In this document: positions 55,076 through 64,000 of the stretch, piece after piece
Position numbering within the stretch: the stretch's first letter is position 1
How the letters are laid out: every line of letters begins with the position of its first letter
Origin: Rhabdophis nuchalis
Taxonomy: Eukaryota; Chordata; Lepidosauria; Squamata; Natricidae
Direction of reading: 5' to 3'
Assembly (NCBI GenBank): GCA_039707465.1
Contig: CM077648.1
Location: 22,816,119-22,880,118, forward strand
Length of the DNA stretch: 64,000 nucleotides
Notes under the pieces: generated by a model
What the model was told of the DNA's origin: nothing
What the model saw: only the letters and a program-made list of their open reading frames with translations
Databases searched by the model: none
Program-made: the position numbers and the translations under genes

Positions 55076-55779
55076 CACACGGCTGTAGCAGCACTCCAGG
55101 TATATAATAAGAACTTTTGACCAAGAGTTTAAAAAGGTCAGAGTTATTCTCTTTGGAATTTATCCTCAAGCAAGAAAGCCCTATTGTTCTAATGAAGAAT
55201 TGAGGGCAATTTAAAATGTTGCCAGTAAAACACACCCAAAAGATAAGAAACGACTCCAGTATCCTTTAGGATGCTATGAAAATCTCACTCATATGATGAA
55301 AAAAAAATATGATACTGCTTGAATAGCTCTCACTAATTTCAATGATATTTTCCCCCCACATGAAAGGCAGCCTACAAATATTGGCTTAGAGGCCAGAGAC
55401 ATAGAGTACTGTAGGTTAAGCCTAGGACACATAAGAGGCGGCAGCTTGCTTCCTTCTGCTTGTTTCAGCAACTGGCAGGCCATTGTTAGACTGAAAGTAC
55501 ACTTAATTTATTTACTGGAAAATGAATTGAAGAATTACATTCCTAAACCAGCTAAGTATCTCAGTTGTCTGGAAATGGAGAAATCTGCTAAAAGCAGGTT
55601 TAAAACAACAAGATTGTGCAGATACGTAAAAAGAAGAGCAATCATTACCACTTACTCTCTTTTGGGAGGTCATGTGTAGTTGAAAAGATTGCCATCAGAG
55701 AAACCCTAAAACGGGCCTTAGGGTAGGTCATTCAATGATTAGCGTTGTCTTTCTTGTATCATATGTCACTGCCCTTGCC
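55076..55779. other. Unassigned DNA
   Basis: No supported feature; the frame at 55,446-55,679 has no domain character. Confidence 0.35.
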
Positions 55780-56220
55780 TTACTGGTTTAGAGGCAGCTG
55801 GAGAAGGATCTCAGATGGACATTGCAGTCATAAAACACAATGTTATATGACTGCACCCTTAGCCACAGTTATTCCCGCAATCCCCATTACTACTGTTAAG
55901 TGAATCATCACAAATTGTTAAGAGAGGACTTCATGTGACAACCATTTCCAACGTCCTCCATCTTCTTCATTGACTTTGTTTATGGCAGGAATGTCAAACT
56001 GGCGGCCTGTGGCTGGATGCGTCACATGCAGACCACTCCCACCCCAGCTCTGCGTTACATCACGTGACAGCAATGTGACATGGCAAGTTTGACATCTGTG
56101 GCTCACAGGAAGTTAGCAAGGATTGTTGGAAATCTTCATCACATGACCATGGGATGCTGTGATGCCTGGAACTCTGAGAAGTAGTCATAAAACCTCATTG
56201 TTCAGCACCATTGCAAGTTA
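55780..56220. mobile_element. Decayed copy of the 22,358 MITE, split by a small hAT
   Basis: Fragments TGTTAAGTGAATCATCAC and CACATGACCATGGGATGCTG match the 22,358-22,739 element. Between them 55,985-56,100 has its own inverted ends (CAGGAATGTCAAACTGG; CAAGTTTGACATCTG), a short GTGTCAAACTC-type hAT. Confidence 0.5.
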
Positions 56221-56221
56221 C

Positions 56222-56705
56222 AATACAATAGCAGAGTTGGAAGGGACCTTGTAGGTCTTCTAGTCCAACGCCCTGCATAGGCAGGAAGCTTATACAATTT
56301 CAGACAAATGGCTAGCCAACATCTTCTTAAAGACTTCCAGGGTTGGGGCATTCACAACTTCTGGAGGCAAGCTGTTCCACTGGTTAATTGTTCTAACTGT
56401 CAGGAAATTTCTTGTTATTTCTAAGTTGCTTCTCTCATTGATTAGTTTCTTGTCCTGCCCCAGGTGCCTTGGAGAATAGTTTGACTCCCTCTTCTTTGTG
56501 GCACCCTCTGAGATATCGGAACACTGCTATCATATCTCCCCTGGTCCTTCTTTTCATTAAACTAGACATACCCAGTTCCTGCAACCGTTATTCATATGTT
56601 TTAGTCTCCAGTCCCCTAATCATCTTGGTTGCTCTTCTCTGCACTCTTTCCAGAGTCTCCATGTCTTTTCTACATCATGGTGACCAAAACTGAGTTCAAA
56701 TGATT
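56222..56705 (-). mobile_element. CR1 LINE 3' end, inverted
   Basis: ACAATACAATAGCAGAGTTG, then CTTCTAGTCCAACGCCCTGC and GGCAAGCTGTTCCACTGG; the reverse complement of the 25,945 copy's 3' end plus further upstream CR1 sequence. Confidence 0.85.
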
Positions 56706-56758
56706 CAAATGAATGGAAGGAACCTACGGATTTAATAAGGATCTGCAGACCTCTAAAG

Positions 56759-56935
56759 CAGGGGTGTCAAACTCAAGGCCCACAGGAGTGCTTAGATCTG
56801 CCCCACGAGACCATCCTGGAAACAGTGAAGGACTTGCCCGCGGTGCCTCTGCCAGAAAAAACCCGAATTTGGGAGGGCTGTGCGCAGGCCGCACAGACTC
56901 TGTTTTCAGCTGCGACCGCCTCCTGCAGCCCTCTG
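56759..56935. mobile_element. Partial hAT MITE (GTGTCAAACTC family)
   Basis: Starts CAGGGGTGTCAAACTCAAGG and shares GCTGCGACCGCCTCCTGCAG with the 48,107 copy in inverse order. The far terminus is missing. Confidence 0.7.
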
Positions 56936-56939
56936 ATTT

Positions 56940-57740
56940 AACAAGTTTATATAGCTGCCAAAAAGAATTCTGAGTATGTCAACAATATTCAATAACTTTT
57001 ATGAGTTCTCATCTCATCTCATCCCTCTTCCAAGCTGTACATCAAATCACTCTTCCAAACTATACACGGCCATAATGAATGACATCACCCTCATTGTACT
57101 TTTATATGAAAAGGTAGCTAAATAAAATTCAAGATCTCTGCAACTATCTAAAATCCATGATATGAGTAGGGTGTTTCAGATTATTAAATATAATTGCAAC
57201 CTTCAAATAAGCTATTGGATATTTCTTTTAGTGCCATGGCATTTTTTTTAATACTGAGGTTTTTTTATTACAGGAAAAACTTTATTAAGAAATAGCTACT
57301 TCTGAAATATCTAATTTCAAAACTGCTGTACAAAAATAAATGTCACTTGCATTCAATTTCTGGATGGAAGTTTCAAATGTAACTTTTGATTGTGATGCCC
57401 TGCACTATTGTATCAGCTGCAGGTACAATCTCTTATGTGAAACTTAGGAATATGATTTAGAACTGAAAACTCAAACTCTGAAGTTCTTAATGTTTGTAGG
57501 TTAATAAGCAAACATTTGCCTGACATTTGCTGGGGATGGGTAGAAGCAGTACACTAGCAGTCTTAAAATAAAAAGGAAATACTGTTTAGGTTCAAGTACC
57601 ACAATTGATTATGTTCAGAACTTACAAACCTATGTTGCTCTGCTTCCCAAATTAAATTGGTAGATGCAAAGACTCGTTCTGAGAGTCATTGAGGCCACTT
57701 GGAGGGTCACCTGAATAGTGCAAAAGCACCCAGAAAGAGT
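56940..57740. other. Unassigned AT-rich DNA
   Basis: No gene or repeat end recognised. Confidence 0.35.
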
Positions 57741-57744
57741 ACTA

Positions 57745-58228
57745 GAAAAAACAATTACTGCCAACCTGCCTTCCATTGAGGGCCTGTATACTGCACGAAT
57801 CAAAAGAGGGCCGTGAAAATATTTACAGACCCCTGGACATAAATTGTTTCAACTCCTACCGTCAAAACGATGCTATAGAGCACTGCACATCAAAATAACT
57901 GGACACAAGAACAGTTTTTTTCCGAATGCCATCACTCTGCTAAACAAATAATTCCCTCACCACTGTCAAACTATTCACTAAGGCTGCATTAGTATTACTA
58001 TTAGTCTTCGCATCGTTCCTATCACCCATCTATGCTTGTATCCTTACGATATATATTGATATTGATTGTTTCCTGATTGCTTATTTGTACCCTATGACTA
58101 TGTTCTTGACGAATGTATCTTGTCTTTTTATGTACACCGAGAGCATAGGCACCAAAGACAAATTCCTTGTGTGTCCAATCACACTTGGCCAATAAAGAAT
58201 TCTATTCTATTCTATTCTACTAACAACC
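57745..58228 (+). mobile_element. CR1-L3 (Snake1-type) LINE 3' end with ATTCT tail
   Basis: Very close to 8,950-9,490: AACAATTACTGCCAACCTGC, AACTATTCACTAAGGCTGC, CCAATCACACTTGGCC, then AATTCTATTCTATTCTATTC. Confidence 0.85.
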
Positions 58229-58269
58229 AGATGATTGCAAAGAATATAAATCCTTCCAATCTCCACCAT

Positions 58270-58380
58270 CCAGGCAGCATTGAAGAAGCTTCTTGGATGA
58301 GAAGCAAAGTGTCTTCAAGCAAAACCAAAGAAAGTCCAGTTGCCTTTTGGAAAAGCACCTTTGGGTGGGTGTATGGCAGC
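58270..58380. repeat. Dispersed-repeat end related to 38,200-38,285
   Basis: GCTTCTTGGATGAGAAGCAA, then TGTCTTCAAGC and AAGTCCAGTTGCCTTTTGG. Unassigned retroelement end, possibly Penelope-like. Confidence 0.4.
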
Positions 58381-58445
58381 TTGCTATGCTAAGTCTCTAG
58401 CTTTCCACAGTGAGCATGTCTATATTCTCCTTCTGCTATGTTTTC

Positions 58446-58962
58446 TTTTTTTCCTTTTTCTAGAAAAGTTTTTTTAATTTTTTGTTCTCTATATACAATT
58501 ATAGGTATATTCACATAGTTATTATTCTTTTTTACATTCATCATTGTTATACATTTATCATCCCATTTACAGGGTTATAATATATCATTTATCCCTCGCC
58601 TGTTTTGACACTACCTTCTTTTCCCTTTCTTTTCTCCCTCCCTCCCTTCTCTATTTTCTTCCTTCCTCTCTTCTTTCCTTTCCTTCTTCCCTTCCCTTCC
58701 CTTTCCTCTCCCCTACTCCTCTTTTCCTCTTCCCCTTCCTGCCTTCTCTCCTTCTCCCTTTCATCTTCCTCTCCCCACCGCTATCTTCCTCCCCTTCTCT
58801 TCCTCTCCTCTCCTCCTCTCTTCCTTTCTCTTTTCTATTGCTGTAGGTGTCTCTTCCAGCTCTTAATTTTTTATGTTCTTGTGGTGGTTATTTCCACAGA
58901 CCCAAAAACAGTTAAATATCAGAAGGAAAGGGAATAAGAAATGTTATTTAACAATTTTTGGG
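58446..58962 (-). mobile_element. 5'-truncated L1-like insertion with 18-bp TSD
   Basis: TCCTTCTGCTATGTTTTC lies at 58,428-58,445 and 58,963-58,980. The plus strand starts with a T run, the complement of a poly(A) tail, and holds a C/T-rich tract (58,612-58,835), so the element lies on minus. Architecture matches 26,745-27,224. Confidence 0.75.
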
Positions 58963-58980
58963 TCCTTCTGCTATGTTTTC

Positions 58981-60185
58981 AAGGGTACAAGAGGACATAC
59001 CAAAGAAATGGAAATGTAAAATATTCTTAGGAGATATTTTCCCAGAAGTTTGTTTCTTAATGGATTTTAATGAAGAGTCTAACTTGGGGTGTAAAATATA
59101 AATCACCGTGAAATATCTGGAAAGCATCTGATGAATAATTAACACCAACATTTTCAGAGAATTACTTTGAAGAGCCCTTTATTGAAGTAAGGTAAAATTT
59201 GCTTTTAAGAAGAGGATAGGAGTCATTGTCTTAGCCTGCATACTGTTTCCCTGGCACCCTTAAATATATTGTTGCCCTAAGCAACTGCTCGGGTTGTCTG
59301 TGAAGCCAGGCCTGCCAAATTCTGTTCCTTGGGTACTGATACATGAATGTCACAATGACACTCCGTGAGGAAGATATCTGTGATGTGTAGGTGGTATTTT
59401 ACCAAGATATTGATTTAAAATATGGCTATATGGTATGCAGTGGCAAGCTTATCAACAACTGTTTTCAACAACTCAGTCACAAAGTGGCATGCAGACTATG
59501 TAGAATGTGTCCAGAGAGAAGGCCATTCAAACATTTTGCATTGACTTCAGTTGCTTCTTTTGTAACAATTCCAGTTAAATAACAACATATTTTGAAACCT
59601 GAACTATGGGCGAGAACTGGGGGAAAGACAGCTTGTGTATCACTTTGGGTGATGTCTTAAAAAAATAGATTATTTATGACTAAGTAAGAATTCCAAAATA
59701 TTATGTTAACATGATTTTCACAATACAGTTCCATCCAAGGTGTTAAGGCCATCCAATATATGTCATGAAATTCTGTGGCTAAATTCATATTCCAAAATAT
59801 TATGAGCTATAATTGGTTGGATTTTCAATTGTGCAGAGCCATGTTTTTAAATTACATGTTGTTAAATAAGCCACTATGGCTTTGTTCACATAACAAGCCA
59901 CTATGGCTTTGTTCACATGGTGATGATTTGTGGTTGGCAAACCACAGAATATCTGGGTTTATTCCACAGGTTATGCTAGTACCAAACAAACCATGCTTAC
60001 TGTCATGGGTTACTCCAGTCAGTATCTCAGCCTTTTAGTATATCTTACCACAATTGTATATTAATAATCCTGTGTGTGTCCAGATGCTTACATCAAGAGA
60101 ACTGGGATATGTAGAAGCATATTCTCAGTAATTACCTTGTTCCCCATGCTATGAGATATAAAATGCTAACAAGAAGTGAAACCTT
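58981..60185. other. Unassigned DNA with a short tandem duplication
   Basis: AAGCCACTATGGCTTTGTTC is directly repeated near 59,870 and 59,896. No gene supported. Confidence 0.35.
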
Positions 60186-60189
60186 AGCA

Positions 60190-60421
60190 ACAGCACTTAG
60201 ACATATACTGCTTCATAATGCTTTCACAGCCCTCTCTAAGCAGTTTACAGAGTCAGCCTATTGCCCCCAACAATCTGGGTTCTCATTTTACCCACCTCGG
60301 AAGGATGGAAGGCTGAGTCAGCCTTGAGCAAGTGATATTTGAACTGCTGAACTACAGCTCAAATAGCCTGTTGAAGTAGCCTGTAGTACTGCACTCTAAC
60401 CACTGTGCCACCTCAGCTCTT
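60190..60421 (-). repeat. tRNA-derived SINE, family 2
   Basis: The minus strand starts GAGCTGAGGTGGCACAGTGG, with B-box-like AGTTCAAATATCACTTGC, and ends AAGTGCTGTTGC. Confidence 0.75.
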
Positions 60422-60555
60422 TTAAAGCAGTGACAATATGTTTCTGATTGTGACAATCAATGTCCATACCAATAGAAAACTTAGCATTCGTTGGAAACTC
60501 CTTATAGATCTAACCATGACAATGAGAAGTGAAAATGTGGAGGTAAGCAAGTAGG

Positions 60556-60805
60556 CGTAGAAAATAGCAATAACACTTAGACTTATATAGCGCTTCACAG
60601 GGTTTTACAGTCCTCTGTAAGAGGTTTACAGAGTCAGCATATTGCTCCCAACAATCTGGGTCCTCATTTTACCCATCTCAGAAGGATGGAAGGCTGAGTC
60701 AACTTTGAGCCTGGTGAGATTTGATCTGCCAAACTGCTGGCAGCTGAAAGCCAGCAGAAGTAGCCTGCAATACTGCACTCTAACCACTGTGCCACCATGG
60801 CTCTT
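60556..60805 (-). repeat. tRNA-derived SINE, family 2
   Basis: The minus strand starts GAGCCATGGTGGCACAGTGG, with B-box-like GGCAGATCAAATCTCACC, and ends CTAAGTGTTATTGC. Same orientation as the copy 150 bp to its left. Confidence 0.78.
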
Positions 60806-61075
60806 AAGAATGTATTCCTTATCAAGTGCAGAAATTACATCATCTGCTTCCTGAGTATTAAAGGAAAGCTGTCCTTAGATGATTCTCTGAGTAGACCAAC
60901 ATGTTTGCCTTTATGGGTGAGTATCTGAAGGGTATTTGGTATATGATGGTGCAGTTCTTCAAATTTCTAGCTTAATTGATTGAAGCCCTGAGATGTATCA
61001 GGAAGATTGGGAAGAGTAGGGAATAGAGGATGATGTATAAATAAATACAGAGGGAGTAATTGTCATGGGAAGATA

Positions 61076-61335
61076 CAATCAATCAGAACAGATCTGGAAG
61101 AGACCTTGGGGGTCTTCTACTCCAACTCCCTGGTCAATCTGGAGACCCTGTACCATTTTGGGCAAGTGACTACCAGTCTTTTCTCAAAAAGTTCCAGTGA
61201 TAAAGCATCCACAACTTCTGAAGGCAAGCTGTTCCACTAGTTAATTGTTCTCACTGTTAGAATGTTCCTCCTTAATTCCAGGTTGCTTCTCTCCTTGATT
61301 AGTTTCCATCCATTGTTCCTTACTGTGTAAACAAA
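61076..61335 (-). mobile_element. CR1 LINE 3' end, inverted
   Basis: CAGAACAGATCTGGAAGAGA, TCTTCTACTCCAACTCCCTG, AGGCAAGCTGTTCCACTAG, TTGCTTCTCTCCTTGATTAG; matches 56,222-56,440. Confidence 0.8.
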
Positions 61336-61454
61336 CTTTGTTATGGTGAGTGAAATTTAAGTCAAGGGCCAGGGAAGATATGTCAGTTATGTAAACAATC
61401 AATAACCACTCAATTTCAAGGCCATGAAGCACCCAGCTAAAATTCTTTGAAATG

Positions 61455-61965
61455 TAGCAGGAATAAAAAGAAAGAAAAATAAATACAAAGAAATGACATT
61501 TGATTTTCTTTTATAATAGACATAAGTATAAATTTATATTAGCTCTTATTCTAAGTTTACAATCTAACTTACATTTTTTCCTAACATCTACTATTTTTTT
61601 CGAATCATCAATCCATACATCATGATTTTTTTTCCTGTTTCATATAAAAAGTCCAGAAGGGACTTCCAATCAGCCTTCAAATTAATCAATGTCATTTCTC
61701 TAATTAAAGCTGTCGGCTTTGCCATTTTGGGCAGCTCCATCAAGTTCACCATTCTTCCATTTTAGGCAAAGTCAATCTCTTTCCCCTATTATGCATATAA
61801 AAGTCTCACTGCTGCAAATGTATAAAAACAATGTTTCAAGAGTTATTCTTCCATTTACTTGTCCATCAATCCCCAAAGAATATCTCTAGTTTCAATTGCA
61901 TATGAGTCGTTAAGATATTCTGAATTAATGTACGTATCTGAGTCATATTTAAAGCTTTTTTACAT
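61455..61965 (-). mobile_element. L1 LINE ORF2 C-terminal relic and 3' UTR
   Basis: The minus strand near 61,760-61,600 reads LVNLMELPKMAKPTALIREM, then LINLKADWKSLLDFLYET and KKIMMYGLMI, the conserved C-terminal block of vertebrate L1 ORF2. The AT-rich sequence to the left is its 3' UTR. Confidence 0.7.
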
Positions 61966-62099
61966 GTCCATTAAGCAAGTCAAGGCCATCTCTGTGGATA
62001 CCAGCAATGCCTGGAAGAGAGTGACTTCTGCAACCCACAAAATTACCTCGTTGGAGAATGTGACCAGGTGGCACACTTTGTGAGGAGGGGGAAACAGGT

Positions 62100-62250
62100 T
62101 CAAAGGCAAGGTGTGAAGGAGGTGAAGACAGAGTTGACTTCACCTAGGTAATGTTGACGTGTTGCTCCTAATAAAAAACTAGATGTTTATTGCCGGATTG
62201 CTTGAGACTCTTGATTGCATTAGGGCACTAGTTGGAACTCTGACACTTGA
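62100..62250 (+). other. LTR-like 3' end, unconfirmed
   Basis: CTCCTAATAAAAAACTAGAT, then GCCGGATTGCTTGAGACTC, ending AACTCTGACA: a polyadenylation signal followed by U5-like sequence and a CA end. No matching TG start or target duplication found. Confidence 0.3.
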
Positions 62251-62348
62251 AGCTTCTGGGTAAGATTATCCATCGCCACACACTGAGTTATCAATATGCT
62301 GAAGTTACCAAACTGTATATCTCAGCCCATGAGGATTTAAGCTGGAGC

Positions 62349-62406
62349 AGAGGTGGTATTCAGTTGATTCGGACCAGTTCACCCAAACTGGTAGTGGAAA
62401 ATCATG
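62349..62406. mobile_element. hAT MITE left end (CAGNGGTGGG family)
   Basis: CAGAGGTGGTATTCAGTTGA, ACCAGTTCACCCAAACTGG and GTAGTGGAAAATCATGG; only the left end is present. Confidence 0.65.
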
Positions 62407-63690
62407 GGTGTTCCATGTGAATTGTATCTATGGTCTTGGATGGGGTTGCACTGCCCCAGATGGACTAGGGGCATAATCTAAGGGTTCTCCTGGATTCATG
62501 ACTTCCACCATGGTGGCAGCTATGGAAAAGGGGTTTTATGCAACTGCAGGTTGTGCATCAGTTACTCTCTTTCCTGGAACAACAAAACTTGGTCACAATC
62601 ACCCATACTCTAATCACCAAGTCCCTTTGGGGAGAGGGGGCGGTCTAGAAGTCCAAAAAATAATAATAAATAATAATAATAATCTCCTGTATTGACTACT
62701 CAATGGACTAGTACATGGAACTGCCTTTGAAAAGTATCTGGAAGCTTCCATTTGTTCAAAATGCAGTGGTCCGCATGGTTATATGCAAGTATAGATTTAT
62801 ACACATGTCATCTCTCTTGCGGGAGCTGAATTGGTTGTCAATTTGCTTTGCAGCCCAATTTAAGATGCTGGTCGTCACCTTAAAAGACCTACATGGCTTG
62901 TGGCCAGGTTATTTTAAGGAGTATCTTTTCCTAATTAAATTTCCCTGACCCACCGGACCGAGGAGGCAATGTGAGAGGTCCTCTCTCTTAAAGTTGTCCA
63001 TCTAGTGGGACCAAGATGGCTCCCTTCCGGTGAAACATCATCCCTATAGAGATACGATTGAACTCCACCTTGATACTCTTTCAAAAGTACATGAAGAACT
63101 GGCCTGGGGACTCCAGAGTGATATGGAGCCCATTAAGTAGTCCAGGGGTTTGCTGCTGGGGTTCGCAGGGGTTTGGGAGAACCTCTAGCTAAGATTCTGT
63201 ACAGGTTGGAGAACCCCCAAATTCCACTCCTGCCTGGCCCCATCCACTCTGCCCCACCCCTCCCAGGAGTCCCCACACGGCATGTTTTGGATACAGGTAA
63301 GTGCAGAGCATGCACAGAGGTTCGTGGAGGGTGAAAAAAGGCCTACCAGAAGATCAGGAAGAGGGCTTCCGGAGTCTGGGAAGGCCATTTTTGCCCTCAT
63401 GGAGGCTGAAATAAAGCCTCCGGAGCCCAGGGAGGGCAACAAGGCCCCTGCTATGGTGCAGGAGGCCAATTAGGCCTTGCCCACCATTGCCACAATCACC
63501 CAGCAACTGAGCAGAGAGCTCATGGCTGAAATTTTTGAAGCCCACCCCTGAGTAGTATGTTTCATTTTTGTTGCAGGGGATGGAGTTCTACTAGTTTTTG
63601 TACTTTGGGTTTTACTTCGGTAAGCCTCCCAAGGTCACCGTGAGTGAGTTGGGCAGCCCTATAATTTTTTTAAACAAATAAATAAAATAT
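62400..63690 (+). mobile_element. Old L2 LINE, interrupted
   Basis: 62,715-62,940 translates to FVQNAVVRMVICKYRFIHMS, then LRELNWLSICFAAQFKMLVV, then LKDLHGLWPGYFKEYL, a diverged L2 RT C-terminus. 62,620-62,690 is a separate younger L2 tail with TAATAATAAT, inserted within it. The old element's own 3' UTR appears near 63,605-63,690 (GTAAGCCTCCCAAGGTCACC, then AACAAATAAATAAAATA), after a hAT insertion. Confidence 0.65.
63144..63551. mobile_element. hAT MITE inside the old L2
   Basis: Starts CAGGGGTTTGCTGCTGGGG and ends GAAGCCCACCCCTG. Flanks share AGTAGT. The GC-rich interior (GCCTCCGGAGCCCAGGG) yields chance frames. Confidence 0.65.
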
Positions 63691-63829
63691 ATTTGGAGAA
63701 AGTGAGGATCACCATCTACTTACCTGGCCCTTTCCCTTCCTACTTGATTATTCCCATTGTTTTGCAGGTAGGACTTTGCAATCATTATCTACAGTTCACT
63801 TTTGTTATACCTCTCCATGCAGTTAAGTT

Positions 63830-64000
63830 TATTTGGAGCTACCCTTGAAAAATATATAGAAATTACAGTTGATGCAAAACGTGGCAGCAAAGCCGCTAAC
63901 AGGTTTAAGGTACAGTGCAATCCTAGATGTTACAGAAAGCTGATAATTCTTGTGTGAAATATTTAATGCCATTGGGAATTTTTTCTCCATAAAGATGAGT
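63830..64000 (+). mobile_element. Old L2 LINE fragment running out of the window
   Basis: ATTACAGTTGATGCAAAACG, then GTGGCAGCAAAGCCGCTAAC matches the L2 region that encodes [11 protein letters not shown]. Only partial. Confidence 0.5.

Overview
This window is vertebrate nuclear DNA, most likely from a squamate and probably a snake. It holds CR1 LINE 3' ends that run into ATTCT-type microsatellites (the Snake1/CR1-L3 pattern), many L2-clade LINEs with TAAA tails, R4/Dong-type LINEs, a SPIN hAT element, tRNA-derived SINEs and very few open reading frames that are not part of a transposon. The species call is an inference from repeat content plus one recognisable host exon.

The only host gene I can support is at the left edge. 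A GC-rich CpG island covers about 1-2,650. On its minus strand lies the first coding exon of PPP3CA, the calcineurin A alpha catalytic subunit: 19 codons, then a split codon, then a consensus splice donor. The gene runs leftward out of the window. Everything right of the island is upstream or intergenic DNA, and I found no second host gene with usable evidence.

From about 3.2 to 64 kb the sequence is mostly layered mobile DNA. The main pieces are: (i) a nearly full-length L2 LINE at 4,563-8,539, inserted in a SINE and carrying only one visible nonsense codon and one visible frameshift; (ii) R4 LINE 3' ends at 3.4-4.2, 15.4-16.1 and 28.9-29.4 kb, abutting TAA-type or related trinucleotide repeats; (iii) a four-element nest at 30,424-36,110, in which a hAT MITE was split by an L2, and that L2 was split by an L1-like element with an intact ORF1 and no ORF2 and by a second, 2.9-kb L2; (iv) a scrambled, partly duplicated L1 ORF2 relic at about 39.0-42.5 kb; (v) two related solo LTRs, both flanked by GATAT; (vi) many non-autonomous hAT elements with 8-bp target duplications, including a near-perfect 135-bp palindrome and a SPIN copy.

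Most open frames in the window are LINE frames or chance frames in GC-rich or simple-repeat DNA. The most unusual object is the ORF1-only L1-like element at 30,675-32,660, which resembles the HAL1 (half-L1) architecture described in mammals. I found no sign of a novel multi-gene system. The noteworthy content is transposon biology and insertion history.
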